Positions 44,072 through 53,500 are shown, counted from the stretch's first letter. The stretch is DNA of 64,000 bases from Mucilaginibacter achroorhodeus (GCF_007846095.1 NZ_VOEI01000003.1:1-64000); one strand, 5' to 3'. Notes: generated by a model not told the origin, from the sequence alone. Made by a program: numbers and translations.

Positions 44072-45706
44072 TTAATTGGTGCTAAATTGAACAAACTGCG
44101 GCGTTTCTGTTACCGTAATCTTTAGCTTCCCATCAAGAACGTTTATTTCCTTGCTGTCCATTTTGTCAGCGCCGGGCATTAGTGTATAAAAGTTGATTTT
44201 CGAAGCTTTTGCAACAGGCAGAATGTAATCGACAGTTCTGCCTTTTTGATCTGGCACGGTAAGTACATAAATAATGCTCTTATCTGATATGTATTTATCT
44301 ACCAAAGGATCGGCGTTAATTGTACCAACGTATTTGTAATTGCCCATAAGCTTGCCCGCTTGTAAAATGTAATCGGCCGCAGGGCGACGTTTGGGGCTCT
44401 CTGCAAGGCCGGATGTCATGTACTGGCCGGAGTTATTCGGTGCAGCATCAAATAGCTGGTAAAAGAATAAACAATCAATGCCATGTCGCATGTAAAGTAA
44501 TGCACTGCGTAAAGTCCAATCGGCTTGAGTAAGCAAAGCTGATTTTTTGCCAATTGCCGGTGCGTGCTGGTAACTTTCAGGGTTAATATCATACCCCGTT
44601 TCGGTTAACCAAACCGGGCGCTTAACTTCGTTGCCCAGTTTCACAAATCCATCTGCCACACGGCCGGATTCTGTAAGTTCGGGCGCCATACCAGTACTTG
44701 CGCGTTGGTGTGTAAAAACACTCCCATTATTGGCGTACAAGTGGTAGTTAATTACATCAAAGCAAAGGTCAACGCTGCCATCCGACTTTACACCACGAAA
44801 CTTTTTGCACCAGGCGATCATCCGTTTTACATAATTAATGTCGGCAGTAGCTAATCCACCCATTACTACCTTCATATTAGGGTCTGCGGTCTTTACGCCT
44901 GCATCTGCGCCAAGCGTGTGTTTATGCCCATCGTAAAAGGCTGAAAGGTTAGCAGCATACTCTTCCGGTGTTTGGGTTGCTTTGTCACCTTTCCACCAGC
45001 GGTCGGGCTCGTTGTTGCATTCAATGTATTTGATCAAGCCCAACCCAATCTTAACGGTATTAACTACGTCATTAGTCCAGCGCGGCTTACTATCAACTTT
45101 AACTAATTTAGGGTCAACAGCTGTGTTTGAGCCATATCTTGCCGCAAACTGAAACGCTGTGCGCGCCTGATCGATGTAGGACGCAGGCTTACTTCGATCA
45201 GCCTTGTAATAAGCCGGTACATTCTCATCGTCGCGATCATCCTCGGGATATGTATTCATCATCCAAACCGGCAGGTTCTTAAGGTCCGCCAAAACCAATA
45301 TCCCACTGTTCTTGCAGCGCTCATACATTACATCGTAATACCAACTGCCATTGTTTGTTGGATTGTAGGTGTAATTGCCCATCGTGTTTTCTAACTTATT
45401 CCAGTTTAAGTAATGCCGCACAGCGCTAAAGCTTTTAATGATGGCCATATTCTCTTCGTAAATATGGTTACGATCGTTTGGCGCTTTGGGATTCTCCTCA
45501 AAATTCCATTCGTAAGCGTTAATGCCGAACATGTTTTTTAACGGTGGCTTACCTGCAGTATCTGATGCCGCTATCGGTTTATCGTTGATAACTGTAACGG
45601 TATCCTTTACCAATTTAACAGGCTGCTGCGATCGGCATCGCGAGAAGCTCATGAGTGTAACAGATAGCGGGAAAAGATATTTGCAGCAAACAGAAAATGT
45701 CATCAT
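44072..45706 (-). CDS. Putative clan GH-A glycoside hydrolase
   Basis: A 544-residue exported protein with a hydrophobic N-terminus (about 1-22). A TIM-barrel glycosidase is suggested by GINAYEWNF (about 60), by the acid/base candidate IKYIECNNEPDRWW near 240 (N-E-P), by VINYHLYANNGS near 325, and by the nucleophile candidate PVWLTETGYDINP near 370, the two-glutamate pattern of clan GH-A families such as GH5, GH30 and GH39. I cannot assign a family or substrate. A small beta domain follows at the C-terminus (about 460-544). It stands alone without carbohydrate genes, between a DinB-like gene and lepA. Confidence 0.7.
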   Translation of the reverse strand: MMTFSVCCKYLFPLSVTLMSFSRCRSQQPVKLVKDTVTVINDKPIAASDTAGKPPLKNMFGINAYEWNFEENPKAPNDRNHIYEENMAIIKSFSAVRHYLNWNKLENTMGNYTYNPTNNGSWYYDVMYERCKNSGILVLADLKNLPVWMMNTYPEDDRDDENVPAYYKADRSKPASYIDQARTAFQFAARYGSNTAVDPKLVKVDSKPRWTNDVVNTVKIGLGLIKYIECNNEPDRWWKGDKATQTPEEYAANLSAFYDGHKHTLGADAGVKTADPNMKVVMGGLATADINYVKRMIAWCKKFRGVKSDGSVDLCFDVINYHLYANNGSVFTHQRASTGMAPELTESGRVADGFVKLGNEVKRPVWLTETGYDINPESYQHAPAIGKKSALLTQADWTLRSALLYMRHGIDCLFFYQLFDAAPNNSGQYMTSGLAESPKRRPAADYILQAGKLMGNYKYVGTINADPLVDKYISDKSIIYVLTVPDQKGRTVDYILPVAKASKINFYTLMPGADKMDSKEINVLDGKLKITVTETPQFVQFSTN

Positions 45707-45740
45707 TAGGATTTGTTAATTAGCCGGAAAATGCAAATAA

Positions 45741-45771
45741 AAAGCCATGTGCTGTTTAAGAACATGGCTTT
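45741..45771 (-). terminator. Terminator of the DinB-like gene
   Basis: AAAGCCATGT (45741-45750) and ACATGGCTTT (45762-45771) form a 10-base-pair stem; on the minus strand TTTATTTGCATT follows. Confidence 0.75.
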
Positions 45772-45794
45772 CAAATATTAGTTTATGCTTTAAT

Positions 45795-46310
45795 TTAAAA
45801 CAACATCTCGTTAGGAGGAGTAACGCCCTTTAAACGCAGGTAAGGCGTCGTTTGGCCACGGTGGTGTGTTTGGTGTTCAAAGGCTTTGGCCAGTAAAACA
45901 CCCTTTGTGGTTTTTATTTTACCCATGCTAACTTCTTGTTTAAATTGATCCTCCGTCATGCCCTGTATGGCGTTGACAGCAAAATCATAGCTATCATTAA
46001 CTGCTTTGGTAACCGCCTCTTTAGTAGGTTGGGTGTTTTTCTCAAGATCATTTTTCATATCTACAGGTTTACCTGCAATAGTGCTTAAGAAAAAATAATT
46101 GGCGTTTGCCAGGTGCAGCATCTGGCCTGCGAATGAGCGTACCTCAGGCGTTGGTTTAAATGTGTAACCATCTGCGGGCATAGCATCCAGATAGGCTTGG
46201 GTGTATTTTTTAGCGCGCTGCCACTCAGCCACTATCTGGTCTTTGGTCATTTGCGCAAACGAGGTGCAGGCAAAGCATAGCATTACCAGCACAAGCGATA
46301 ATTTTTTCAT
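45795..46310 (-). CDS. Exported DinB-family protein
   Basis: A 171-residue protein with signal peptide (1-19, ending SFA-Q). The mature part is a DinB four-helix bundle: MHLANANYFFL near 65 carries one histidine, and AKAFEHQTHHRGQTTPYLRL near 140-159 carries the paired histidines that bind a divalent metal in this superfamily. Members are probably metal-dependent thiol or transferase-type enzymes; the reaction is unknown. Export of a DinB protein is common in Bacteroidota. The first gene of a group on the minus strand that ends with the terminator at 45741. Confidence 0.85.
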   Translation of the reverse strand: MKKLSLVLVMLCFACTSFAQMTKDQIVAEWQRAKKYTQAYLDAMPADGYTFKPTPEVRSFAGQMLHLANANYFFLSTIAGKPVDMKNDLEKNTQPTKEAVTKAVNDSYDFAVNAIQGMTEDQFKQEVSMGKIKTTKGVLLAKAFEHQTHHRGQTTPYLRLKGVTPPNEMLF

Positions 46311-46373
46311 GATCGTTGGTTTGTTAGGTGAATTTAGTTTTCGTTTACTAAGATAACAACAATCCCCTGAAAC

Positions 46374-47822
46374 TTATTCGTTTTTTGTGCCGTAGCCAAA
46401 CAGGTTTCTCATTTTTATCATGGCCGAAACTTCTACCGGCATGAAATCTTCCCAACCTGCCTGATTGGCTTTAACCATCTCCAATACGCTATCTGTTTCT
46501 ACCTGCAAATTATTCTTATTATAATTTTCAATGTCCTCAATTTTATTGTTGACAAGCAGATATTCGTAAAGATCTATGAGGTGTGGCGGTAAGGAGAATT
46601 TTTTACTATTCCATATCTCGCCATCGCGAAGGGTGGGATAGATGAACAATTTAACATCCCGACTGAATAATGTTGCGAATGCCTGTAAAATACCGCCTGG
46701 GAGGTTTTTGTAATGGTTTTCTGAAAAGATATATTCAAGGTTGGGGTAACCTAAAACTACGCCCAACTTCAGCTTTGTAATTTTCGATAGATAAGAAACC
46801 AGCTTGTAATATTGATGAAAGTTGGAGATCAATACCGTTTGTCCCAAAGAACAAAGGATGTCTACACGATCAAGAAAGTCTTTTTCGTCAATTTCAGCAC
46901 TATCATCTGCGTCGCGCTCTTTTAGGGCCTGCAGCGTAAGTTCAGTTATCAAGGTAACTTTATCCCTGTCTATGTCCGGCTCTGACATGAATTTTTCTAC
47001 TCCGGTGTTAATCATATCCAGATGCACGTTGATCAAAGGCCTGAAACGGCCGCGAACAACTACCACATGTTTTTTGTACAGTACTTCTGATGGTTGCAGG
47101 TTTTTACCATCCGGGCCAAACAATGCAGCATCAGTATAACCTAATGTAACTAAATGCAAGCTCATCAGGCGGTTATCTATCTTATTAAAGCCAGGCCCCT
47201 CAAAGCGGATCATATCGATCTGTATACGATCCCTGCTCAAATCATCCATCAATGATTCAAGGAAAACGGTTGGGTGGTCTTTATAATAAAAGCAGGCGTA
47301 CATTAAGTTAACGCCTAATATCCCGGCTGCCTGCTGCTGCAGATTGTTGTCGTTATCTAACAAATTAACGTGGATGATCACATCATGAAAATCACCATTT
47401 GACTCCATCTGGAAGCGCAGACCCATCCACCCGTGGCCATCATTAGTTTTATGATAATTGAGCGCAGCAAAGGTTGCCGCAAAGGCAAAAAAGGTAGTGG
47501 TTTCGCCACGCATGGCAGATAGCCTTTCCATCACCAGGCTATATTCATGGTTAAGCATCGATATCAGGCGAGATTCGCTTACATACCTGCGGGCCTGCTG
47601 AACCCCATAAATGGAGTCGGAAAATATCATGTCATAAGCTGACATGGTTTTGGCGATGGTGCCTGCTGCAGCACCCGCTTTAAAAAAATGCGCAGCAACG
47701 TCCTGCCCTGCGCCTATCTCCGCAAAGGAGCCATATATTTTGGGGTCGAGGTTAATGGTTAGCGCTTTTTGCTTCGTACTGATGTCTTTTCTGTGGATAT
47801 CGTTTGTAGCGGATGTAGCCAT
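46374..47822 (-). CDS. Conserved protein of unknown function (482 residues)
   Basis: A cytosolic protein without signal or membrane segments. It begins with NLDPKIYGSFAEIGAGQDVAAHFFKAGAAAG (described here by its core: an IGAGQDVA loop followed by a glycine/alanine-rich stretch, about 28-50), and a second conserved block GRFRPLINVHLDMI near 262. I know relatives in several phyla that carry misleading labels (TonB receptor, adenylyltransferase) without support. The IGAGQ loop looks like a nucleotide or cofactor-binding turn; this is inference. Its end and the adjoining response regulator share a terminator region; no operon partner is evident. Confidence 0.7.
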   Translation of the reverse strand: MATSATNDIHRKDISTKQKALTINLDPKIYGSFAEIGAGQDVAAHFFKAGAAAGTIAKTMSAYDMIFSDSIYGVQQARRYVSESRLISMLNHEYSLVMERLSAMRGETTTFFAFAATFAALNYHKTNDGHGWMGLRFQMESNGDFHDVIIHVNLLDNDNNLQQQAAGILGVNLMYACFYYKDHPTVFLESLMDDLSRDRIQIDMIRFEGPGFNKIDNRLMSLHLVTLGYTDAALFGPDGKNLQPSEVLYKKHVVVVRGRFRPLINVHLDMINTGVEKFMSEPDIDRDKVTLITELTLQALKERDADDSAEIDEKDFLDRVDILCSLGQTVLISNFHQYYKLVSYLSKITKLKLGVVLGYPNLEYIFSENHYKNLPGGILQAFATLFSRDVKLFIYPTLRDGEIWNSKKFSLPPHLIDLYEYLLVNNKIEDIENYNKNNLQVETDSVLEMVKANQAGWEDFMPVEVSAMIKMRNLFGYGTKNE

Positions 47823-47841
47823 AATGCAAAGTTACCAAAAT

Positions 47842-47870
47842 AAAAAAGCCCGATATTACTACCGGGCTTC
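47842..47870 (-). terminator. Terminator of the response-regulator gene
   Basis: AAGCCCG (47846-47852) and CGGGCTT (47863-47869) form a stem; on the minus strand it runs into TTTTATTTTGG. Confidence 0.7.
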
Positions 47871-47887
47871 GCAGCCAAATGTTTTAT

Positions 47888-49276
47888 TTATTCGCCTCGT
47901 TTTAAACCAAACTTCTCTATCTTGCTATACAGGTGGCTCCGTTGTATATCAATATCATCAGCGGTTTTGGATACGTTCCAGTTGTTTTTCTCCAGCTTAA
48001 ATTTGATGTATTCGCGTTCTGCGTAATCTTTATATTCCTGGAAGTTAGTGAACTTATCATAATCTGTCTGCGGTGCAGCTGCAGCAGATTCGGCAGCGGC
48101 AGAAGCGGTGACCGGGGCAGAAGGGTTAGCAAAAGCCCTAACGTCGCCATCAGTAATGGTCTTATCGCTAAGGATAATTAAACGCTCTACCATGTTCCTT
48201 AACTCGCGTATGTTACCTGTCCAAGGCAATCTCTTCATCTCCTCAAGGGCAGCTTCCGAGATCTTTTTAGTAGGCATGCCGTACTCGTTACATATTTCGT
48301 CAAGGAAGCTTTGCGTAAGCAATGGGATATCATCTTTACGCTCCACCAATGGCGGTACGTGTATAAGAATAACGCTTAAACGGTGATACAAGTCCATACG
48401 GAAATTACCGTCTTCAATCTCCTTAAGCAGGTCTTTGTTAGTTGCCGCAACAACGCGTACATCTACATCTATTTCTTTTTCGCCACCCACACGGGTTATT
48501 TTGCTTTCCTGCAAAGCGCGCAATACTTTCGCCTGTGCAGATTGGCTCATGTCGCCAATTTCATCGAGGAATAGCGTTCCACCGTTTGCAGATTCAAATT
48601 TACCAATGCGTTGCTTGATAGCTGACGTGAACGAACCTTTCTCGTGTCCAAATAATTCACTCTCGATCAATTCTGATGGAATAGCAGCACAATTTACTTC
48701 GATGATAGGCCCGTTTGAACGGTTCGATTTTTCGTGCAGCCAACGGGCTACAAGCTCTTTACCACTACCATTGGCACCGGTAACCAGTACCCGTGCATCT
48801 GTAGGGCCAACACGTTCAATAGTTTCTTTGATGCGTAATATAGCCTGAGATTCGCCAAGGATAGGGCGGACCTTTGATACACGGCGTTTTAACGTTTTGG
48901 TCTCAACAACCAAACTACCGCGGTCTAATGCATTGCGTACGGTGATTAAAAGACGGTTAAGATCTGGTGGTTTAGAAATAAAGTCAAACGCACCTTTTTT
49001 GCTGGCTTCAACAGCAGTTTCAACCGTGCCATGGCCTGATATCATTATAAAAGGCAGATCTGGTTTAATGAGCAGGCCTTCGGTCAATACCTCCATGCCG
49101 TCCATCCGGTTCATTTTAATATCGCACAGTACAAGGTCGTAGTCATTCTTGCGGATCAGCTCAAGACCATCAATCCCGTTGTCTATATCTTCAACTGTGT
49201 AGTCTTCGTATTCAAGTATCTCGCGAAGGGTGCTGCGGATAGCCCTTTCATCATCGATGATTAAGATTTTAGCCAT
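47888..49276 (-). CDS. Sigma54-type (NtrC family) response regulator
   Basis: A 462-residue protein with a receiver domain (phospho-acceptor Asp52 in LVLCDIKMNRMDG, Lys102 region FISKPP), a central AAA+ ATPase (Walker A GANGSGKE at 167-174, Walker B GTLFLDEIGDM) and a Fis-type helix-turn-helix (NNWNVSKTADDIDIQRSHLY). The sigma54-contact loop, usually GAFTGA, is GSFTSA (214-219), two changes at positions that matter in other NtrC proteins. ATG 49276 (MAKILIIDDERAI) is preferred over 49345, whose extension is hydrophobic and basic and not part of a receiver. No sensor kinase gene is adjacent. Confidence 0.9.
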   Translation of the reverse strand: MAKILIIDDERAIRSTLREILEYEDYTVEDIDNGIDGLELIRKNDYDLVLCDIKMNRMDGMEVLTEGLLIKPDLPFIMISGHGTVETAVEASKKGAFDFISKPPDLNRLLITVRNALDRGSLVVETKTLKRRVSKVRPILGESQAILRIKETIERVGPTDARVLVTGANGSGKELVARWLHEKSNRSNGPIIEVNCAAIPSELIESELFGHEKGSFTSAIKQRIGKFESANGGTLFLDEIGDMSQSAQAKVLRALQESKITRVGGEKEIDVDVRVVAATNKDLLKEIEDGNFRMDLYHRLSVILIHVPPLVERKDDIPLLTQSFLDEICNEYGMPTKKISEAALEEMKRLPWTGNIRELRNMVERLIILSDKTITDGDVRAFANPSAPVTASAAAESAAAAPQTDYDKFTNFQEYKDYAEREYIKFKLEKNNWNVSKTADDIDIQRSHLYSKIEKFGLKRGE

Positions 49277-49372
49277 GTGTTGTAAACTGTTTTTTAGGCG
49301 TAATGTTTTGCGGCTAATATAAAAAATGTATAGTTTTTTAAACACCGTTTATTTTACGGCTTAAAAACAAAA

Positions 49373-49400
49373 AAGCACCGCAAAAATGCAGTGCTTTTTA
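49373..49400 (-). terminator. Terminator of the arginine decarboxylase gene
   Basis: AAAAAGCAC (49371-49379) and GTGCTTTTT (49391-49399) form a 9-base-pair stem with T runs on both strands. Confidence 0.75.
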
Positions 49401-49417
49401 TGAAGATAATCCAAATC

Positions 49418-50812
49418 TTAAGTGGTATAACCTAATATCTTCAATACTTGTTTGCTGTTCTGTTCTTCGCCAAAAACCTCAAAATTAAAGGTTTCATCAC
49501 GATTGCGGCGTATAATTACATGCTTAGGAGATGGCAGCAGGCAATGGTGTATACCACCATAACCGCTCAATACTTCCTGGTAGGCACCGGTGTTAAAGAA
49601 ACCAAGGTACTGCACCTTACGTGTCTTAGGCATGTACACGCTGTTCATATGTGCTTCCTGGTTATAATAATCCTGCCCGTCGCAGGTTATACCACCGAGG
49701 TTAACGCGCTCGTATTCACTATCCCAATTGTTGATTGGTAACAGAATGTATTTTTGATTTAACGCCCAAACATCAGGCAGGTTGGTAATGAACGAGCCAT
49801 CCAGCATCAGCCATTTCTCTCTGTCGTTCTGTTGTTTACGACCAAGCACTTTATATAAAATGCCGGAAGCCTCTGCAACAGTATATTTACCGAACTCAGT
49901 AATAATATCCGGTTCAATAGTGTCATGTTCGGCGCAGATCTCTTTAATACGGCTCACGATCTCGTTGATCATGTACTCGTAATCAAAATCAAACACCAGC
50001 GAGTCTTTAAAAGGCATGCCGCCACCAATATCCAAAGTATCCAAATGCGGATTAACCTTTTTGAATTTACAGTAAAGCGTTACATATTTCTCCAGCTCGT
50101 TCCAGTAATAAGGTGTATCTGAAATACCTGAGTTGATAAAGAAGTGCAGCAACTTAACCTGGAAATTTGGGTTGTTTTCTATTTTGTTGTGATAGAAATC
50201 TATCACATCTTCCATACGCACACCAAGGCGCGAAGTGTAAAACTGCGAATCAGGTTGTTCCTCAGCCGCTATGCGTATACCCAGGTTACATGGCGTATCT
50301 AATTCGACTTCATCATCGTAGAGATTAAATTCTTCCTTGTTGTCCAAAACAGGTATAATGTTATGGAAACCATCGTGGAGCATATCAATAATGTACTGCT
50401 TGTATTGGAAAGTTTTAAAGCCGTTACAAATAACAGTCATGTCTTTTGTTAAGGCGCCTTTCTTCTCCAAAGCATCTATCATCGGCATATCAAAAGCTGA
50501 TGATGTTTCCAGGTGGATATCATTGCGCAGCGCTTCTTCTACGATATGCTTAAAGTGCGAGCTTTTGGTACAGTAGCAATACTTATAGCTACCGCGATAG
50601 TTGTTTTTTATGATAGCCTGCTGAAAAAGCAGTTTAGCCTGCTGTATCTTCTTGCTGATCATGGGCAGGTAAGTGAAGCGCAGGGGAGTGCCGTACGTTT
50701 CAATCATCTCCATCAAATTGAGGTCGTTAAAGTATAATTCGTCCTCTATTATCTCAAAACCTTCCTGTGGAAAACCAACACTCAGATCAAGAAATTCCTG
50801 GTAACTCTGCAT
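49418..50812 (-). CDS. speA: Arginine decarboxylase (fold III, short Bacteroidota form)
   Basis: A 464-residue PLP enzyme of the alanine-racemase fold, making agmatine from arginine for polyamine synthesis. Features: YKYCYCTKSSHFKHIVEEAL near 76-95 with the Schiff-base Lys, DTLDIGGGMPFKD near 258-270 for the phosphate, and the C-terminal LGFFNTGAYQEVL near 412 with the FxxTGAY motif. It is shorter than the approximately 630-residue SpeA of proteobacteria, but I assign this function because of its neighbours. It lies 186 bases behind ctlX and a perfect 12-base inverted repeat sits before its start codon. Confidence 0.82.
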   Translation of the reverse strand: MQSYQEFLDLSVGFPQEGFEIIEDELYFNDLNLMEMIETYGTPLRFTYLPMISKKIQQAKLLFQQAIIKNNYRGSYKYCYCTKSSHFKHIVEEALRNDIHLETSSAFDMPMIDALEKKGALTKDMTVICNGFKTFQYKQYIIDMLHDGFHNIIPVLDNKEEFNLYDDEVELDTPCNLGIRIAAEEQPDSQFYTSRLGVRMEDVIDFYHNKIENNPNFQVKLLHFFINSGISDTPYYWNELEKYVTLYCKFKKVNPHLDTLDIGGGMPFKDSLVFDFDYEYMINEIVSRIKEICAEHDTIEPDIITEFGKYTVAEASGILYKVLGRKQQNDREKWLMLDGSFITNLPDVWALNQKYILLPINNWDSEYERVNLGGITCDGQDYYNQEAHMNSVYMPKTRKVQYLGFFNTGAYQEVLSGYGGIHHCLLPSPKHVIIRRNRDETFNFEVFGEEQNSKQVLKILGYTT

Positions 50813-50820
50813 TCTCTGAT

Positions 50821-50866
50821 TTTTTTGGCAAAAATGTAATTTTTTAACGGATTATTTGCCAAAAAA
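50821..50866. repeat. Perfect 12-base inverted repeat before speA
   Basis: TTTTTTGGCAAA (50821-50832) and TTTGCCAAAAAA (50855-50866), separated by 22 bases, lie 9 to 54 bases upstream of the speA start codon. A candidate operator or leader RNA hairpin. Confidence 0.5.
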
Positions 50867-50998
50867 TTTGCGACAAATTATAGGTACAATGTAATTTATT
50901 AAGGATGGAAATTTACGTTATTAGTTTAGTAACCTGGCGCCTTAATAAAGGTATTGCGAACGCAAAGGCGCAATTTTTTTTACAGACTTATAATAACC

Positions 50999-51919
50999 TT
51001 ATTCAATTGAAGGCAAATGCACCTCTGCCATCATACACCTGGCGCTTCCGCCACCATTGGTTTCAATGGTACTGATATCAGCATAAACCAACTTGCCATA
51101 TTTTTCAAGAGCGCTTTTTTGTTCCAAAGTCAACGAATCAAATGCAGCCTTTGACATCACGACAAGCGTATCGCCGGATGTGTTTTTCACTTCCAGCATA
51201 TTACCGGCAAAGTGGTTCATCTGGTCGAAAGTAATATTGATAATTTCCTTTCCCGCATCTTGTAGTGATTTTATAACAAGTTCTTTTTCAGAGGTATCAC
51301 TGATGCTATCTAAACAAATAACTGCGAACGTTGATCCCAAGGCCATAAGCACATTGGTGTGGTAAATGGCTTGTCCATTCTGGTCAAAGGCGTCAAAAGT
51401 TACCGCTTTATAGCCAGTATAATCACAATATGCTGTTAGCACTTCCGCGTTAGTACGTGGCGATAAACAGGCGTAAGCAATTTTATTTGGCCTGTCTAAC
51501 ACCATGCTGCCCGTGCCTTCTAAAAACTCATTCTTTTGTTCAAAACGACTAAGATCTATCACGTGTTTAGCTGCAAAGCTTTCCTCTAATTGCCCGATGA
51601 TATCCTCGCGGCGCTCCAACCTCCGATTTTCGGCTTGCATTGGGTAAAGGATAATATCGCCATTATCGTGAAACGAGACCCAGTTGTTGGGAAATATGGA
51701 ATCAGGTGTATGCGGTTCAGGCGTATCATTTATCACAATAACATTTACGCGGTTGTCTTGAAGTATCTGTACGAAGTTGTCAAACTCAGCTATCGCTTTT
51801 TGCTGTACTGCCTGCTGGTCATCATCCCTATTTTGGAAGGCGTTACTTTCTGCCGTTTGAGCATTAAAACCGAATGCTACCGGACGGATCATCAATATGT
51901 TGGATGTACTTTGGCTCAT
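50999..51919 (-). CDS. ctlX: Citrulline utilization hydrolase-like protein CtlX
   Basis: A 306-residue amidinotransferase-fold enzyme, the CtlX group. Conserved parts are PDSIFPNNWVSFHDNGDIIL near 65-84, YHTNVLMALGSTFAVICLDS near 188-207 with the catalytic His, and NGGGSARCMMAEVHLP at the C-terminus with the nucleophile Cys295. In Francisella CtlX converts citrulline to ornithine; here citrulline and arginine-derived substrates are plausible. It is 79 bases behind the arginine deiminase-like gene and transcribed in the same direction, followed by speA. Confidence 0.85.
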   Translation of the reverse strand: MSQSTSNILMIRPVAFGFNAQTAESNAFQNRDDDQQAVQQKAIAEFDNFVQILQDNRVNVIVINDTPEPHTPDSIFPNNWVSFHDNGDIILYPMQAENRRLERREDIIGQLEESFAAKHVIDLSRFEQKNEFLEGTGSMVLDRPNKIAYACLSPRTNAEVLTAYCDYTGYKAVTFDAFDQNGQAIYHTNVLMALGSTFAVICLDSISDTSEKELVIKSLQDAGKEIINITFDQMNHFAGNMLEVKNTSGDTLVVMSKAAFDSLTLEQKSALEKYGKLVYADISTIETNGGGSARCMMAEVHLPSIE

Positions 51920-51998
51920 TACTTCATTTGTTTATTGGTGTATTAGGTTAATAGCATTTTGAAAAGACCAATGAACTATTGAACCAGTGAACCAATTA

Positions 51999-53441
51999 TT
52001 AAATTGCTTCTCTCGTTAATGGCATACTCATACAATGGAAACCACCGCGTGCACGCGAAAGTTCTGCAGAGGGCATTAGTATCAGCGTGTCTTTCATTGT
52101 AGTAGGATCAAGCTCATCGTTCTCCAGCTTTTGTAAAACTGATTTTACATTGAGCACTTTAAAGCCATTCTTTTTAAAAGCTTCAACAGTTTTGTTATTA
52201 CGATCGTAGCCTAATACAACGCCGTCTTTTAACGCCAGCAAATTACAGCTATCTGTCCATTGCTCACGGGCATCAAAAGGAAACTCGTTGTTACCGGAAT
52301 AAATAAATTTCACATCGCCGGCGCAGCCCAGGTCATTTTTACTGATGTCGATCAAAAGCTCTTCGAGGGTGTCGAAAGTGTGTGGCTTTTGGCCGTTCTC
52401 AAATTGCACTATTTCCGGCTTATCTTTATCTTTTTTGTCGGCAAACCAATTGATCGGTTCATGTTCTGATTGTGCAGGCTCAGTAATAGATAAAGATTTT
52501 AGCATTACCCATGTGTTACGTTTAACCTGAGTAAACACCGTATCAATATGCATGTAATCGCGTTTGTGCGGTATTTTTACAACGGTAACCTTGTTTACCA
52601 CGTTATTCGCAAATAGCAGTTTTATAGCTTCATTGGCACCGCTTATTGAGGTACGCTCGCTACAGCCTATCAACAAATGCTGCGGACTAACCATCATTAC
52701 GTCGCCACCCTCAAGTGTGGTTTTTTGCTCTTGTTCTTCGCCCGGGCGTAAAAAATGCTGCACGGTGTCAGGTATTTCCAGTATGTTATCACGATATGCT
52801 GCAAACAACGGGTGGTTAAAGAAAATATAGCGTACCAGCAAAGTTTCTCGTGAGCGGGCCTTTTTCGCCGGCTTGTTCAGCAACATAAAATTGTTGATGG
52901 CAATGCCAATGTCCCGTGTAAATATCAAGTTAGGGATAGGCGCAAAGATCATGGTATCATCGTTTAACGAACCGGAGATAAATATCTTGGCCAATTCAAC
53001 GGGATCGGTATCTATTAATTGCAATTGCAAACGATAGGTGCAATTCTCTATCGCGCAGACCGAAGCCACCAATTTCTTGCGGATATCAACCTGTTGCAGT
53101 ATATCGCTCAGCAAGGTTTGTATCTCGATCACCTTATCAGAATTGTGAAAACCGGCATTGTCCGGCTTAAAAAAGGCCCTATCGCTCGCAGCGCTGTCGA
53201 TTTCGCTCAGTTTGCCTTTAATCTTATCTGGGTCAAGGAAATACATCAATAACTTAATGTAATAATCGTACTCCTTGCGGCGCATAGTTTCCAGGTGAAC
53301 AATGTCTTCAAACAGCCAATCCTGTGCTTTAGACGGTACCACTTTACCAAGGCCGCTATCAGGGCTGTGTACAAGCAATGCTTTAAGGTTACCAATTTCA
53401 GAAGTTACATCAAGTTTAAAGTCGTTATTTACAGGCAGCAT
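51999..53441 (-). CDS. Arginine deiminase-like amidinotransferase
   Basis: A 480-residue enzyme of the arginine deiminase superfamily. Family motifs: KALLVHSPDSGLGKV near 20, IFTRDIGIAINNF near 180, the EGGDVMMVSP loop near 245, MHIDTVFTQV near 300, and the nucleophile Cys470 in ARGGFHCMSMP. The substrate-binding Asp, the His and the Cys of ArcA are all present, so hydrolysis of arginine to citrulline and ammonia is likely. It is longer than typical ArcA (about 410) by an inserted region around 70-170. arcB and arcC are not adjacent. First gene of the minus-strand arginine set. Confidence 0.8.
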   Translation of the reverse strand: MLPVNNDFKLDVTSEIGNLKALLVHSPDSGLGKVVPSKAQDWLFEDIVHLETMRRKEYDYYIKLLMYFLDPDKIKGKLSEIDSAASDRAFFKPDNAGFHNSDKVIEIQTLLSDILQQVDIRKKLVASVCAIENCTYRLQLQLIDTDPVELAKIFISGSLNDDTMIFAPIPNLIFTRDIGIAINNFMLLNKPAKKARSRETLLVRYIFFNHPLFAAYRDNILEIPDTVQHFLRPGEEQEQKTTLEGGDVMMVSPQHLLIGCSERTSISGANEAIKLLFANNVVNKVTVVKIPHKRDYMHIDTVFTQVKRNTWVMLKSLSITEPAQSEHEPINWFADKKDKDKPEIVQFENGQKPHTFDTLEELLIDISKNDLGCAGDVKFIYSGNNEFPFDAREQWTDSCNLLALKDGVVLGYDRNNKTVEAFKKNGFKVLNVKSVLQKLENDELDPTTMKDTLILMPSAELSRARGGFHCMSMPLTREAI

Positions 53442-53500
53442 AAATAGGTTATGTTCACTAACAAAGTTAGGAAATTTTGCCGAGAGGATAGTTGTTTATA

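Noticed and set aside
50905-51075. A 56-codon plus-strand frame starting MEIYVISLVTWRLNKGIANA in the gap before ctlX
   Set aside because: It overlaps the C-terminus of ctlX on the opposite strand, has no family resemblance and no promoter; its second half is the antisense of a real gene.
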